NCBI GenBank assembly: GCA_029237695.1
Contig: CM055278.1
Location: forward strand, 68,005,188 to 68,069,187
Source of the DNA: Conchocele bisecta
Taxonomy: Eukaryota; Mollusca; Bivalvia; Lucinida; Thyasiridae
Length of the DNA stretch: 64,000 bases
Reading direction: 5' to 3'
Shown: one piece after another, positions 1-8,919 of the stretch
How positions within the stretch are numbered: position 1 is the stretch's first letter
Layout: each line of letters starts with the position of its first letter
The notes under the pieces: generated by a model
Databases searched by the model: none
What the model saw: the letters and a program-made list of their open reading frames with translations, nothing else
Told to the model about the DNA's origin: nothing
Made by a program: the position numbers and the translations under genes

Positions 1-459
1 ATAGGTAAGGAGAAACCGGTGAAAGTTCGCCGTTATGCCACATTTGATGAGGAAATGCACATCGACCAGAAACACAATGTAGCTGAACCAATGTTAGACA
101 CGTCAAACGCGTAATCAAACTCCTGTGTCAGCCCAAATGATGACAATATGAAGAGCAACGGCAACAATAGTTGTGTAAATGGTATCCAACGGCAGCGGCC
201 GCTGCTAACTCGCGGTAAACATGTGTCGGAAAAAGATTTAAAGCTAGGCGACTCGTGGTATACGTCTGGCAGCGAAGACGAATCAGACGTGTTGACAGCC
301 GTATCCATAGACTCAAGAACAGAGTCAAAACCACCGGACACGGTGGATGGAAACTGCCCATGGAGTCGACATTCAGATTCGTCGCCAATTGAAACTGATC
401 TGTGTCGTGTATGGAAACATTCAATAGGAGGAAAAACGCAATTAGCGATGTCTCAATTG
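1..459 (+). CDS. Host gene, putative first visible exon (uncharacterised protein)
   Basis: Reading frame 1 is open from the window edge to an in-frame TAA at 112-114. It is open again from there through an ATG at 148 to a strong splice donor (TTG|GTAAGT, donor GT at 460-461). The translated part after 148 is polar and acidic/Ser-rich (for example SGSEDESD), with no membrane segment. It has no domain I recognise. Codon use on both sides of the TAA looks like coding sequence, so the TAA may be a real nonsense change, a sequencing error, or the end of an upstream gene with a new start at 148. The exon ends in phase 0. The nearest downstream exon (35708) needs a donor ending in phase 2 unless an upstream AG at 35671-35672 is used, so one exon may be missing between them. 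Confidence 0.5.
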
Positions 460-504
460 GTAAGTGTACGTACCCATGTTTTTGTTTTTACGATTTAATC
501 TCTA

Positions 505-837
505 TTTGCTTATGTATTACTCTTTATGCTCTGTATTTATGTTTTGATGTGCAATGATCTTACTTTATAATTTGTCGAAAATATTATTTTTTCAGCTAAC
601 GCATTTACTTAGAATAAATAATTAAACAATATCATTCCTCATTTGCATATGTAAATAGCCTGATACCACCGCGAGTCACTATCAGTAAAATAAATATTAC
701 TAAATGATTATATCTGTATAGCGGGCTCTCGTAAGTTTTAGAACTGGCGGAATAGTGACACTATTATACACGTATTTAATTCCTATAAAGAACATATTGT
801 GCCTACAGAGTGGGCATGTACATTTAACCTTTTCTAC
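505..837 (+). mobile_element. TTAA-type MITE, 5'-truncated copy A
   Basis: This intronic copy lacks its left end. It keeps the conserved interior (TGATACCACCGCGAG, then a run ending in GTGCCTACAGAGTGGGCATG) and the right inverted terminus followed by TTAA. Fuller copies lie at 34123-34950, 38668-39175 and 45159-45610. It fills the gap between the first exon and the SatA array. Confidence 0.7.
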
Positions 838-838
838 A

Positions 839-2007
839 ATACAAACCACAACACCATCATATGAAAACACGGTAGATCTATACATACCATAACACCATCG
901 TGTGAAAACACAGTAGATCTATAGATACGACAACACCATCATGTGAAAACACTGTAGATCCATACATACCACAACACCATCATGTGAAAACACTGTAGAT
1001 CCATACATGACATAACACCATAATTTGAAAACACTGTAGATCTATACATACGACAACAACATCATGTGAAAACACTGTACAACTATACATACCACAAAAC
1101 CATCGTGTGAAAACACTGTAGATCTATACATACCACAACACCATCATGTGAAAACACTGTAGATCTATACATACCACAACACCGTTATGAGACAACGCTG
1201 TAGATACATACATACCACAACACCATCATGTGAAAACACTGTAGATCCTTACATACCACAACACCATCATGTGAAAACAGTGTAGCTCCATACATACCAC
1301 AACACCATCATGTTAAAACGATGTAGATCTATACATGCCATAACACCATCATGTGAAAACACTATAGATCAATACATTCCACAACACCATCATGTGAAAA
1401 CGCTGTAGATCCATACATACCACAACACCATCATGTGAAAACTCTGTAGATCTATATATATCACAACACCATCATGTGAAAACGCTGTAGATCCATACAT
1501 ACCACAACACCATCATGTTAAAACGCTGTAGATCTATACATACTAAAACACCATCATGTGAAAACACTGTAGATCTATACATACCATAACACCATCATGT
1601 GAAAACACTGTAGATGTATACATACCATAACACCATCTTGTGAAAACACTGTAGATCCATACATACCATAACACCATCATGCGAAAGCACTGTAGATTCA
1701 TACATACCACAACACCATCATCTGAAAACGCTGTAGATCCATACATACCACAACACTATCATGTGGAAGCGCTGTAGATCTATACATACCACAACACCAT
1801 CATGTGAAAACGATGTATATCTATACATACCACAACACCATCATGTGAAAACATTGTAGATCTATACCTACCACAACACCATCATGTGAAAACGCCGTAG
1901 ATCCATACATATCACAACACCATCATGTGAAAACGCTGTAGATCCATACATACCACTACATCATCATGTTAAAACGCTGTAGATCTATACATACCACAAC
2001 ACCATCA
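839..2007 (+). repeat. SatA 41-bp satellite, block 1
   Basis: Head-to-tail units of 41 bp. The core words are CATACCACAACACCATCATG and TGAAAACACTGTAGAT. There are about 28 copies with scattered substitutions. The array is cut at 2007 by Polinton-1 and resumes at 14817 in the same phase once the 6-bp duplication CCATCA is removed. The minus strand gives short repetitive ORFs that are by-products of the satellite. Confidence 0.97.
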
Positions 2008-2207
2008 AGTAGTATATGAGAGTCAAAATGATTCCACCTCCCTCTGGGAGCAACCCGCTACGCGCGGTGACTCCCATCAGGAAGGTGGTATCATTGTTGA
2101 CTCTCATATACTACTTGGGTTTTCCCCCACTGTTCGCACGGTATGGATGAGAAGAGTGGAAAATATTTTTCAGCAACCACGAGACCATATACTTCCTAGA
2201 CTGGATG
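2008..2207. repeat. Polinton-1 left terminal inverted repeat
   Basis: It pairs with 14617-14816 in inverted orientation with roughly 20 mismatches. The outer 108 bp are themselves an interrupted palindrome: AGTAGTATATGAGAGTCAA at 2008-2026 and its exact complement at 2097-2115. The tip could therefore fold back on itself. The inner part (GTTCGCACGGTATGGATGAG) is unique sequence shared only by the two ends. Confidence 0.95.
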
Positions 2208-2234
2208 AGGAGTTATCAATGAGACGAGATGGGG

Positions 2235-2621
2235 ATTACACTCTATTAGAGATAAGAATCCATTGGTCATAGTCAGTATAATACAGTAATCTGTCATACC
2301 TAGCAACAACCTACACCCTATTAGAGATAAGAATCCATTGGTTATACTCAGCATATATAATAATCTGTCATACATAGCAACAATTTACACCCTATTAGAG
2401 ATAAGAATCCATTGGTTATACTCAGTATGATACAGCAATCTGTCATACATAGCAAAACCTCTCATACATATCAACAACTTACACCCTATTAGAGATAAGT
2501 TATCCATAAGTTATACTCACTATTATACAGCAATCTGTCTTGCATAGCAAAACCTGTTATACATATCAACAATTTACACCCTATTAGAGATAATAATCCA
2601 TTGGTTATACTGAGTATAATG
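2235..2621 (+). promoter_or_regulatory. Five tandem 75-95 bp repeats upstream of the polymerase gene, probable promoter/control region
   Basis: Five copies share the core CCTATTAGAGATAAG, then about 10 bp, then GGTTATACTCAGTATA. The last copy ends directly at the polymerase ATG (2619). A single inverted copy of the same core (TTAGAGATAAG...GTTATACTCAGTATA) lies at about 14320-14360, just upstream of the small Cys-rich gene reading from the other end. The shared position before two genes suggests a transcription signal. A role in replication cannot be excluded. The Polinton-2 polymerase start also follows a GGTTATA word. Confidence 0.55.
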
Positions 2622-5600
2622 CCTACCATAAAGCAAATGAGAGAGCAAGCTAAGAGTTAGGGAATTTCCCTAAGAGGTTTGAGACTCAAGAAAGCTATAG
2701 GAGATAGGATAAGTGACGCGCGAGCCGTCTTCTACGAGGAGAGGCTGTGGCGTGCGGTTTCGACCGGACGACTGCCTGCCGACCCCGAAAAACGATCCGA
2801 GAAATTAGAGAACGAGACGACGGGCAGTCTCCGTGCCACCGCTTACGCACAGCGTGTAAAAGACGATCCCAGCGCGCGCAGAAAACCACTATTCAAGGCA
2901 CACTACAATAAGATTTACCAAGGTCTGCTGGGGAGACTTACTAAGAGTAGGAGAGAGCTCGCCAGAGATTTGGTGGAGGAGGGTCCCATGATTCTCGCCG
3001 AAGAAGCCGAAGTTAGGGAATCTGTTGATAGGGGTAGGAGGAAGATAGTCTGGACCTTCGAGAGGGGGGTAGACGGGGAGATCGCTAATCGCATAATGAA
3101 TAAAATTCACCCAGAGATGACCACGGCATGTTATCTGAGGTATTCGTGCTCGTGTCGTATTAGGAACATCGAGACCGACGAAACGATACTCTATCATAAA
3201 ACCTCAAAGGGCAGTCCGTGGATAAATGAGATCGCCAAAGCTGAGAGTTGGATAGCCGATAGAGAGAAAGGTCGAATGGACATCGACAAAGTCGATAGAC
3301 CAAGCACAAATTGGTCCTTCGATCGTTGGATATCGGTCGAGGTGAAGATGATCATAGACGCTCAAGAACTCCTCATGGGAGCGGGAAAACTCCTCGATTG
3401 GTTAATACAGAAGAAGGGAATGTATTCCGTCGACACGTACGACGACTACTTGTGTCTGTTTAGGTACATAGCCATCCACCGTGGAGGGAGACCCGACCGC
3501 TGCTGTGAGGAGGCACGAGCTCTGGCTCGCGAATACCTCGGGCACGATAACGGACCGGGTAGCAAGGGAATTACCCTGGACGATCTTAAGAAGGTCGAAG
3601 AGCACTTCAAGCTGGACATTCGCGTTTACGGGCCCACCGCCGACGGAGTATGGTACCTCATGAAGTCTCCGGCAAATTACGATGCGGTTGGGGTGAATAA
3701 CATGACGATAGGAATGTTTGGAGGTCACTCGTTCCTCATCAAGAACCTCCGCAAGATGACGAACGATTACAGGTGCACCGGATGCCAACAAGGTCGTGTA
3801 ACATGCACAGGCACGCGACCACCTGTATGGGTGGGAAGACCGTGGTGATATGTCCAGGTAAGAGAGACCGCAGTCGGTCTACGAGAAGGCTTTCTATCCC
3901 AAGGGGTCAGCGAGCGCGATGTCGATTCAATGGTTGAGCAGAGAAGAGGAGAGGGTGGGAAAACACATTCATCACGCGAGATGCGGTCACGGCGGCGAAA
4001 GGTGGGTGGCCGGCGATCCGGTCGACGGCTACTGTCACGACCAAGACCGTGTTTCAGTTTCACGGATGCTACTGGCACGTGTGTCCGACGCATTGCAGGA
4101 GAGGTAACGCGAGATCGCAATACAAGAGAACGAAAATCCAAGACGCCAAGATAGGGGAGGCGGGTTACGAGCTGGTGGTGATGTAGGTGTGCGATTGTTT
4201 GAATGAGGGAAATCCCCACTATCCACCACCACCGCGCGAGAAGGAGACGACTCTGTACCCTCGCCAGATAGTCTACGACTTCGAGGCGAATCTCGACAAG
4301 TCGAAAATCACTCGCCCCACCAAAGACCTGACCTTCGAGGTCGAGCACGTTCCTATGTCGGTGTCGTTGGGGGATACGATGATCCCGACACGCTGGTCGA
4401 GAAGTTCGTGACCGAGTTGCAGAGGAGAGGCAATGTCATCAGCGAGGGGGTTAGGAAAAAGTATCTGCCGATCGACATAGAGATGTTGTCGAAACCTCAG
4501 CGAGAGAACATCGTCTCGTGGATCGACCAAGTCCCGGTGGTGGGGTTCAACTGCAGCAGGTACGAACCTCATCAAGCAGTACCTTGTCGAGAAGAAGTTG
4601 GCGACCACCGTGAATAAGGTGATGGTCGGAAAGAGGGCACGACGATGTTTCTGTTTACCCCGGAGTTTAGATTTCTCGACATCATACAGTATCTGGGACC
4701 CGAGACCACGTACGACAAGTGGGTTAAGGCACACGACTGTAAAACGGTAAAGTCCCTCTTCCCGTACGAGTGGTTCGATAGCGCGGACAAGCTCGACCAT
4801 ACGGGGCTGCCCGACTATCCCGAGTTCTACAGGGGGAGAGGCGTGGACATACTCAAGGACGTTGTGTCTTTGCCCGGTGTTTCCCTTTTGTACCTGCTCC
4901 GCGGGTGGATCGAGGGGAAGGCGGACGCCGAGCTGTTTTCAACGAAGGGTGAGACTTACGCGATGATGAAGGAGGGGTTGGTTGGCGGTCCGTCCATAGT
5001 GTTCTCCAGATACGCAGAGGCTGGCAGGTCGACGATCAGGGGCCATGTAGGGAGTCGAGGGGAGAAGATGTGCAAGGCGGTGCTGGGGTACGACGCCAAT
5101 GCGCTGTACCTGACTACCCTGTCGAAAGACATGCCGTGCGGGGAGTAGAAGATATGGACGTGGGACGACCCGGAAAGACAGTCGCATATAGACCGTTTCG
5201 TGAGGAAGGTCAGGCGTGACGAGTGGTTCAGATTTGCAGAGTTGGATATAGAGGTCCCGGAAACGCTGCGAGACAAGTTCTCTGAAATGTCACCATTATT
5301 TGTAAACAGAGTTGTCGAGGAAGCAGAAGTCCAGGAACACATGTTAAAATATTTGAAGGACACGGACCGCAAACGAGGAGACGGTAAGAAGCTTGTTGGA
5401 GCCCTATCCGCGAAGAAGATGTTCATATACTCCCCGCTGCTAAAGTGGTATCTGGAGCACGGTCTGGTCGTCAAGGTGGTGCATAGGGTGATAGACTACA
5501 CTCCTGGCAAACCGTTCCAATGGTTCGTTAAAGAGGTCACCACCGCCAGACGGACGGTGGACGTCGACAAGAGCAAGGGGGTGTTGGCGGGATATTCAAA

Positions 5601-6285
5601 CTGGTTGGCAACGCGTGCTGTGGCACCACTTATGCGAAGGATGAGAAGACTGTCGACCGGGCACTGAGGTCGGCGTGGTTCGAAGACCTGTAGGAGATTG
5701 GGGAGGAAGACTCGAGTGGTGATCAACAGACCGTTTCAGTGTGGCATAGCGGTCTACCAGTTGGCCAAGCTCCGGATGCTGAAGTTCTACTACGACTTCT
5801 TGGACAAGTACGTGGATCGCGGAGATTTCGAACGTATACTGATGGACATTGACTGCATGTACTTCGCGGTGTCGGAGTAGACGCTGGCGAAGGTGGTGAG
5901 AAAGAAGATGAAGACAAAGTTCAACAAGGAGAAGGCCGAGTGGTTGGCGAGGGACGCGTGGAGCAACAGAACTCCGGGACTTTTCAAGCTGGAATTCGAG
6001 GGGGATAGATCCATCGCTCTGTGCAGCAAGTGTTACTACGTGAGCGGTGACGAACAAACTAAGCACTCGGCCAAGGGAATGTCGAAGAGATCTAACGATC
6101 TGACTTGGTGGAGGTACAAGAGCGCTCTCGAAGGGAGGAGAAAGGACATGGCGGAGAACAGTGAATTCCGAATGGTTAACGGTGTGATGAAGACGTACAA
6201 TCTGGAGAAGTTTGGGCTCTCGGCGTACTACGACAAGAGGAGAGTGATGGAAGTCGGGGTACACACCGAGCCTATAGATAGGTAA
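2619..6285 (+). pseudogene. polB: Protein-primed family B DNA polymerase (Polinton-1), degenerate
   Basis: Relic of the Polinton replicative polymerase. In order: an N-terminal basic region; a DxxLCLFR segment (3438-3464) with a distal GGHSFLIKN (near 3719) resembling an OTU-type Cys/His pair; a CxxC...HxxxxC zinc finger (about 3765-3800); a FHGCYWH endonuclease-like motif (about 4050-4080); exonuclease motif I YDFEA (4273-4288); exonuclease II GFN (about 4545); polymerase motif A DANALYL (5092-5112); motif B GNACCG (5604-5621); motif C region (5839-5877). The ATG at 2619 is chosen because the frame aligns with the start of the Polinton-2 copy; a TAG at 2658 interrupts it. At least seven frame changes or stops follow. 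Exonuclease III is missing and motif C reads DIDC rather than DTDS, so it is dead. It is convergent with the integrase. Confidence 0.9.
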
Positions 6286-6316
6286 AAAGGACTCTGAAAA
6301 AGGGGAGAATACTAAA

Positions 6317-6361
6317 GACTCTGACGAGAGTCTCACTGATGGAAAGGCTCTGACGAGAGCC
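6317..6361. terminator. Twin stem-loops between convergent polymerase and integrase genes
   Basis: GACTCTGACGAGAGTC (6317-6332) and GGCTCTGACGAGAGCC (6346-6361) each form a perfect 6-bp stem with the same GACG loop. They lie 30 bp apart in the 83-bp gap between the 3' end of the polymerase relic (+) and the 3' end of the integrase relic (-). The position suits 3'-end formation for both transcripts, which is an inference. The second stem equals the 6-bp stem of metazoan histone mRNA 3' hairpins, but the loop differs. Confidence 0.55.
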
Positions 6362-6368
6362 TGACCGA

Positions 6369-7384
6369 CTATGACGACGGACGGTCTGGGGGTAGCTGGG
6401 TGTCAGAAGGCACCGCAAGAAGTTCTTCGCGAACTAACCCGTGCGATGGACCACTGTCGAGGTAGTAGAGCACGGGATCATCGGGTTTGGTAATAGATCG
6501 ATCTAGATGATATACATTGAGAGACCACACGGGATCAGTCGCGCGGCGGCGGCCATCCTCGAGCTCTCCCGGTTGATAGAGGTACCGGACGTCAACATCC
6601 GACGGAAGCCGTTTCTCCGCTAAATCAACGGGTCGTCCGCGCGAGACGGCGGAGGGCTTGTGCACATCTACGGGCTTCTTACCGATCAATCTGCTCATCT
6701 CGCCGTTCAGTGCGGAGACCACGGCGGGCAGCCTGGTCACCCACTCGGTCGATCGCGTATGAGGGTCTACAAGCTATTTGGCATATTGGTGTCCAAACAG
6801 CCTCTCAGCCAGGGTTCAATTGAACCGCTCCACGATCCCTGGTCCCGGTGGATGTCGACGCGGCCGCGTCTGACACAAGCGTCGTGTTTAGCCAACAGCT
6901 GAGAGACCGCGCCCATGAACTCGCGGCCGAGATCGACCTGGAGAAGATTCGGCCATTTGAGAGGACTCCTCTTATATATTCGGGAAAGAGCCTCGACCAC
7001 CTCCTTAGACTCATTCGTGGTCAGCGGCTCAGCCCCCTTATAGCGACTCGCTACGTCAAGGACTGTCAGGGCGTACTTGTACGTCTTGCTACCGACGCGA
7101 TCGTGAGGGAGAAACAGGAGGTCTGCTTGGTGGACTTCGTTCGGCACCGGCACGTCGAATTTCAGGAGCGGAATACTGTGCGGCGCGGCGGGCAAATAGA
7201 TCTGCCATATGGCCTGATTCTTGAGCCATTCCTTGGCAGCGTTTTCTGAAACCTTGGTCGCCGCCGTGAGGTTCTTATTGGCCGCTAGTCCCTTCCAGTA
7301 GGCGAACCGATAGTTTGCTATTATCAAGCTTGCGCGTGTCCATCGTATGCGAGGTATTCTAGTAGATCGAACAGTCTCCAACAT
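6369..7384 (-). pseudogene. int: Polinton integrase (retroviral rve type), broken
   Basis: A DDE-type integrase that would cut and join element ends to the 6-bp staggered target. Reading from 7384 down: an N-terminal region, then HQADLLFLP with the first catalytic Asp, VLDVASRYKGAEPL, and LLQVDLGREFMG with the second Asp. The block holding the catalytic Glu (IVERFN) is present only in another frame at about 6810-6840, so a one-base shift falls between the second and third catalytic residues. Two more stops follow (one in the Glu block, one near 6775). The C-terminal part (6369-6740, with VWSLNVYHLD and PVLYYLDSGP) is the chromo-like tail usual for Polinton integrases. Start uncertain: the ORF opens at 7384 and overlaps the next ORF. 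Confidence 0.88.
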
Positions 7385-7620
7385 GCCCTCGCCAGATCGT
7401 CCAGTAACTGCGTCGTCGATACTAAACCTTTGTTAGAAGTTTCGCTGCAGCTGCCGACCGAGTTCTGAAGGAACTCGGAGGAATCTAACATCCGCTTTGC
7501 GAAAAGGGAGGCCGAGTATTCGTCCTCGCGCCACGTCTCGAGAGAGTCTTGGGCCAGACGGATCAGACCCTTTGCGCCAGCTAAACAGTGTTTAAGGGCC
7601 GAGTAGCCTACATCGAACAC
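7324..7620 (-). CDS. Hypothetical 98-aa Polinton ORF upstream of integrase
   Basis: An intact small ORF with predicted helices rich in Leu, Ala and Ser. It has no signal peptide and no motif I recognise. It reads in the same direction as the integrase and overlaps the integrase ORF start by about 60 bp in another frame. A (TA)n tract at about 7653-7673 lies just upstream. It could be a real accessory gene or a chance frame. Composition close to the neighbouring Polinton genes favours a gene, but no copy in Polinton-2 is available for comparison. Confidence 0.4.
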   Translation of the reverse strand: MFDVGYSALKHCLAGAKGLIRLAQDSLETWREDEYSASLFAKRMLDSSEFLQNSVGSCSETSNKGLVSTTQLLDDLARACWRLFDLLEYLAYDGHAQA

Positions 7621-7685
7621 AGCCTAATAAAGCTCGTCAGCTAACATCGTTCTATATATATATATATATATATATTTAAAAAAGT

Positions 7686-8123
7686 TCAATTGCTTATTGC
7701 TTTTGTAATATAGTAGCTGACGAGACCCGTCGCAACCATTCCGAAGACTACGAACGCGATCTCGCGGTATTTTTGGGTCTCTGACGGTACATAGAAATCT
7801 GAAAGCTGGGGCTCGGGATCCAGCGGCGTGAGACCTTTCTGCGGATATGCCCGCGCGTACTCGCGGATGGCGTCGTCAGCGTTCCGGAAAGCTTGCACGG
7901 TGTGATTCTCACGACGTAGATCTTCGGTGAGCCAGTCCAGACGGGCGGTTCGTTTTCGCCAACGTGCTGCGTCTGCGATCTTGAGTTGTTCTACAGCTAA
8001 ATCGTGACGCTTGCGCTCCTCATCCGCGTCGGAGTTTTGCAGTTTCGAGAATAAATAGTTGCTGCCGCTGAACGACAATGCGTTCGACACCGCACCACCT
8101 AAGAGCATTGCGATCGAAGCCAT
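7686..8123 (-). CDS. Small conserved Polinton membrane protein (145 aa)
   Basis: An intact ORF. The N-terminus is hydrophobic (MASIAMLLGGAVSNALSFSG). The middle (about residues 28-75) is charged and likely coiled-coil (DEERKRHDLAVEQLK). The C-terminus ends in one membrane segment (IAFVVFGMVATGLVSYYI, about 123-140). I believe proteins of this layout recur in metazoan Polintons, but I know no assigned function. Its ATG follows directly on the TAA of the preceding ORF (8124-8357), so the two look co-transcribed. Intactness next to a ruined polymerase and integrase may reflect short length rather than selection. Confidence 0.7.
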   Translation of the reverse strand: MASIAMLLGGAVSNALSFSGSNYLFSKLQNSDADEERKRHDLAVEQLKIADAARWRKRTARLDWLTEDLRRENHTVQAFRNADDAIREYARAYPQKGLTPLDPEPQLSDFYVPSETQKYREIAFVVFGMVATGLVSYYITKAISN

Positions 8124-8357
8124 TTATTTCCATATATTAGCGGGTAGAATTCCAGCTTTAACTAGATAATCTCGGGTCCCAACTGCGGCCGCTACATCCA
8201 AGGTCACGAGACCTACGTCTCTCGCAGCCATGTCCAACTTGGGAGTGGGCCCTCCGAAGGCCATCTTTGATAGTCGAGCAAACCCGATACTGAGGCTCGA
8301 TATCATCACGGCGTGATAAACCGCATTCACTATCATTTTACCATCGTATTCAGCCAT
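8124..8357 (-). CDS. Small hydrophobic Polinton protein (77 aa)
   Basis: An intact ORF with a hydrophobic N-terminal stretch (VNAVYHAVMISSLSIGFARL), a GGPTPKLDMAARD turn and a second moderately hydrophobic segment before a C-terminal KAGILPANIWK. It probably has one or two membrane spans. Its stop codon is immediately followed by the ATG of the 145-aa ORF. This tight head-to-tail packing is typical of Polinton late-type gene clusters. A virion or membrane role is a guess; no enzyme motif is present. Confidence 0.65.
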   Translation of the reverse strand: MAEYDGKMIVNAVYHAVMISSLSIGFARLSKMAFGGPTPKLDMAARDVGLVTLDVAAAVGTRDYLVKAGILPANIWK

Positions 8358-8378
8358 TACATACAGTAATAACTATAA

Positions 8379-8561
8379 TTATTTCATATAAAAGGGATGG
8401 CGAGCAGTGTTTAAATGGGGCGCAATCGGTTTCGGAACTTCCTTCGGAATCGCGGCTGGTTGTCGCGAAAGGTAGTTCCGCATGCTGTTGAAACAGCAAA
8501 ACACACACAGGGTGCCCGCAACTGCCAGACCACCGCCAACAACCCACGGGATGATCCAGGC
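8379..8561 (-). pseudogene. Third small membrane protein, 5' end cut by a fold-back element
   Basis: A frame reading from 8561 down to a TAA at 8379-8381. It has one clear membrane helix (WVVGGGLAVAGTLCVFCCF) followed by a proline-rich tail (AAIPKEVPKPIAPH). No ATG exists before the helix in this frame, because the coding sequence meets the fold-back repeat at 8562. The insertion therefore probably removed the start. It lies just upstream of the 77-aa gene on the same strand, so the three small membrane proteins look like one cluster. Confidence 0.6.
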
Positions 8562-8919
8562 ATTATATAACTTTGATTTGGAGAGCTATCTAAATCATTT
8601 GGATATATCTCGAAATCACTCTGAGATCTCTAAATCATTTGGAGATATATCGAAATCATTTGGAGAGCTCTCGAAATCATTTGGAGAGCTCTCAAAATTA
8701 TTTGGAGCGCTCTCGAGATCACTTGGGGAGCTCTCGAGATCATTTGGAGATATCCAAATCAAAGTTATATAATGCCAGCTACAAATTAATTTGAGATATC
8801 ATTAATTGATTTAGAGCTAGCTCGAAATAATTTCGAGAGCTCTTCTAATATGTATTGCTAGCTCTAAATATATATTGCTATCTCTAAATATATATGGCTA
8901 GCTCTAGCAATATATATAT
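8562..8919. repeat. AT-rich fold-back element, copy 1 (core and right arm)
   Basis: Core 8562-8774 begins CATTATATAACTTTGATTTGG and ends with its complement. Between them are about eight 21-bp units of the type TCGAAATCATTTGGAGAGCTC. The right arm continues with TAGCTCTAAATATATATTGC-type repeats to 8919, where T1 is inserted, and resumes at 12198-12245. Copy 2 at 12808-13350 has both arms; here the left arm is missing. Confidence 0.8.

Noticed and set aside
1543..1746. Repetitive minus-strand ORFs of the MYRSTVFSHDGVVVC type across SatA
   Set aside because: They follow the 41-bp unit, change frame with each indel and occur wherever the satellite occurs. Not genes.
839..2007. CRISPR-like array
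   Set aside because: Units are contiguous 41-bp repeats without unique spacers, beside spliced eukaryotic exons. It is a satellite.
2679..3848. Polymerase start at 2679
   Set aside because: The codon there is TTG. The ATG at 2619 is in the same frame and aligns with the start of the second polymerase; a TAG at 2658 explains why the ORF seems to begin later.
2695..5474. Many minus-strand ORFs opposite the polymerase relic (up to 246 codons)
   Set aside because: GC-rich shadows of the real coding strand; they carry no motif, while the plus strand carries polymerase motifs in order.
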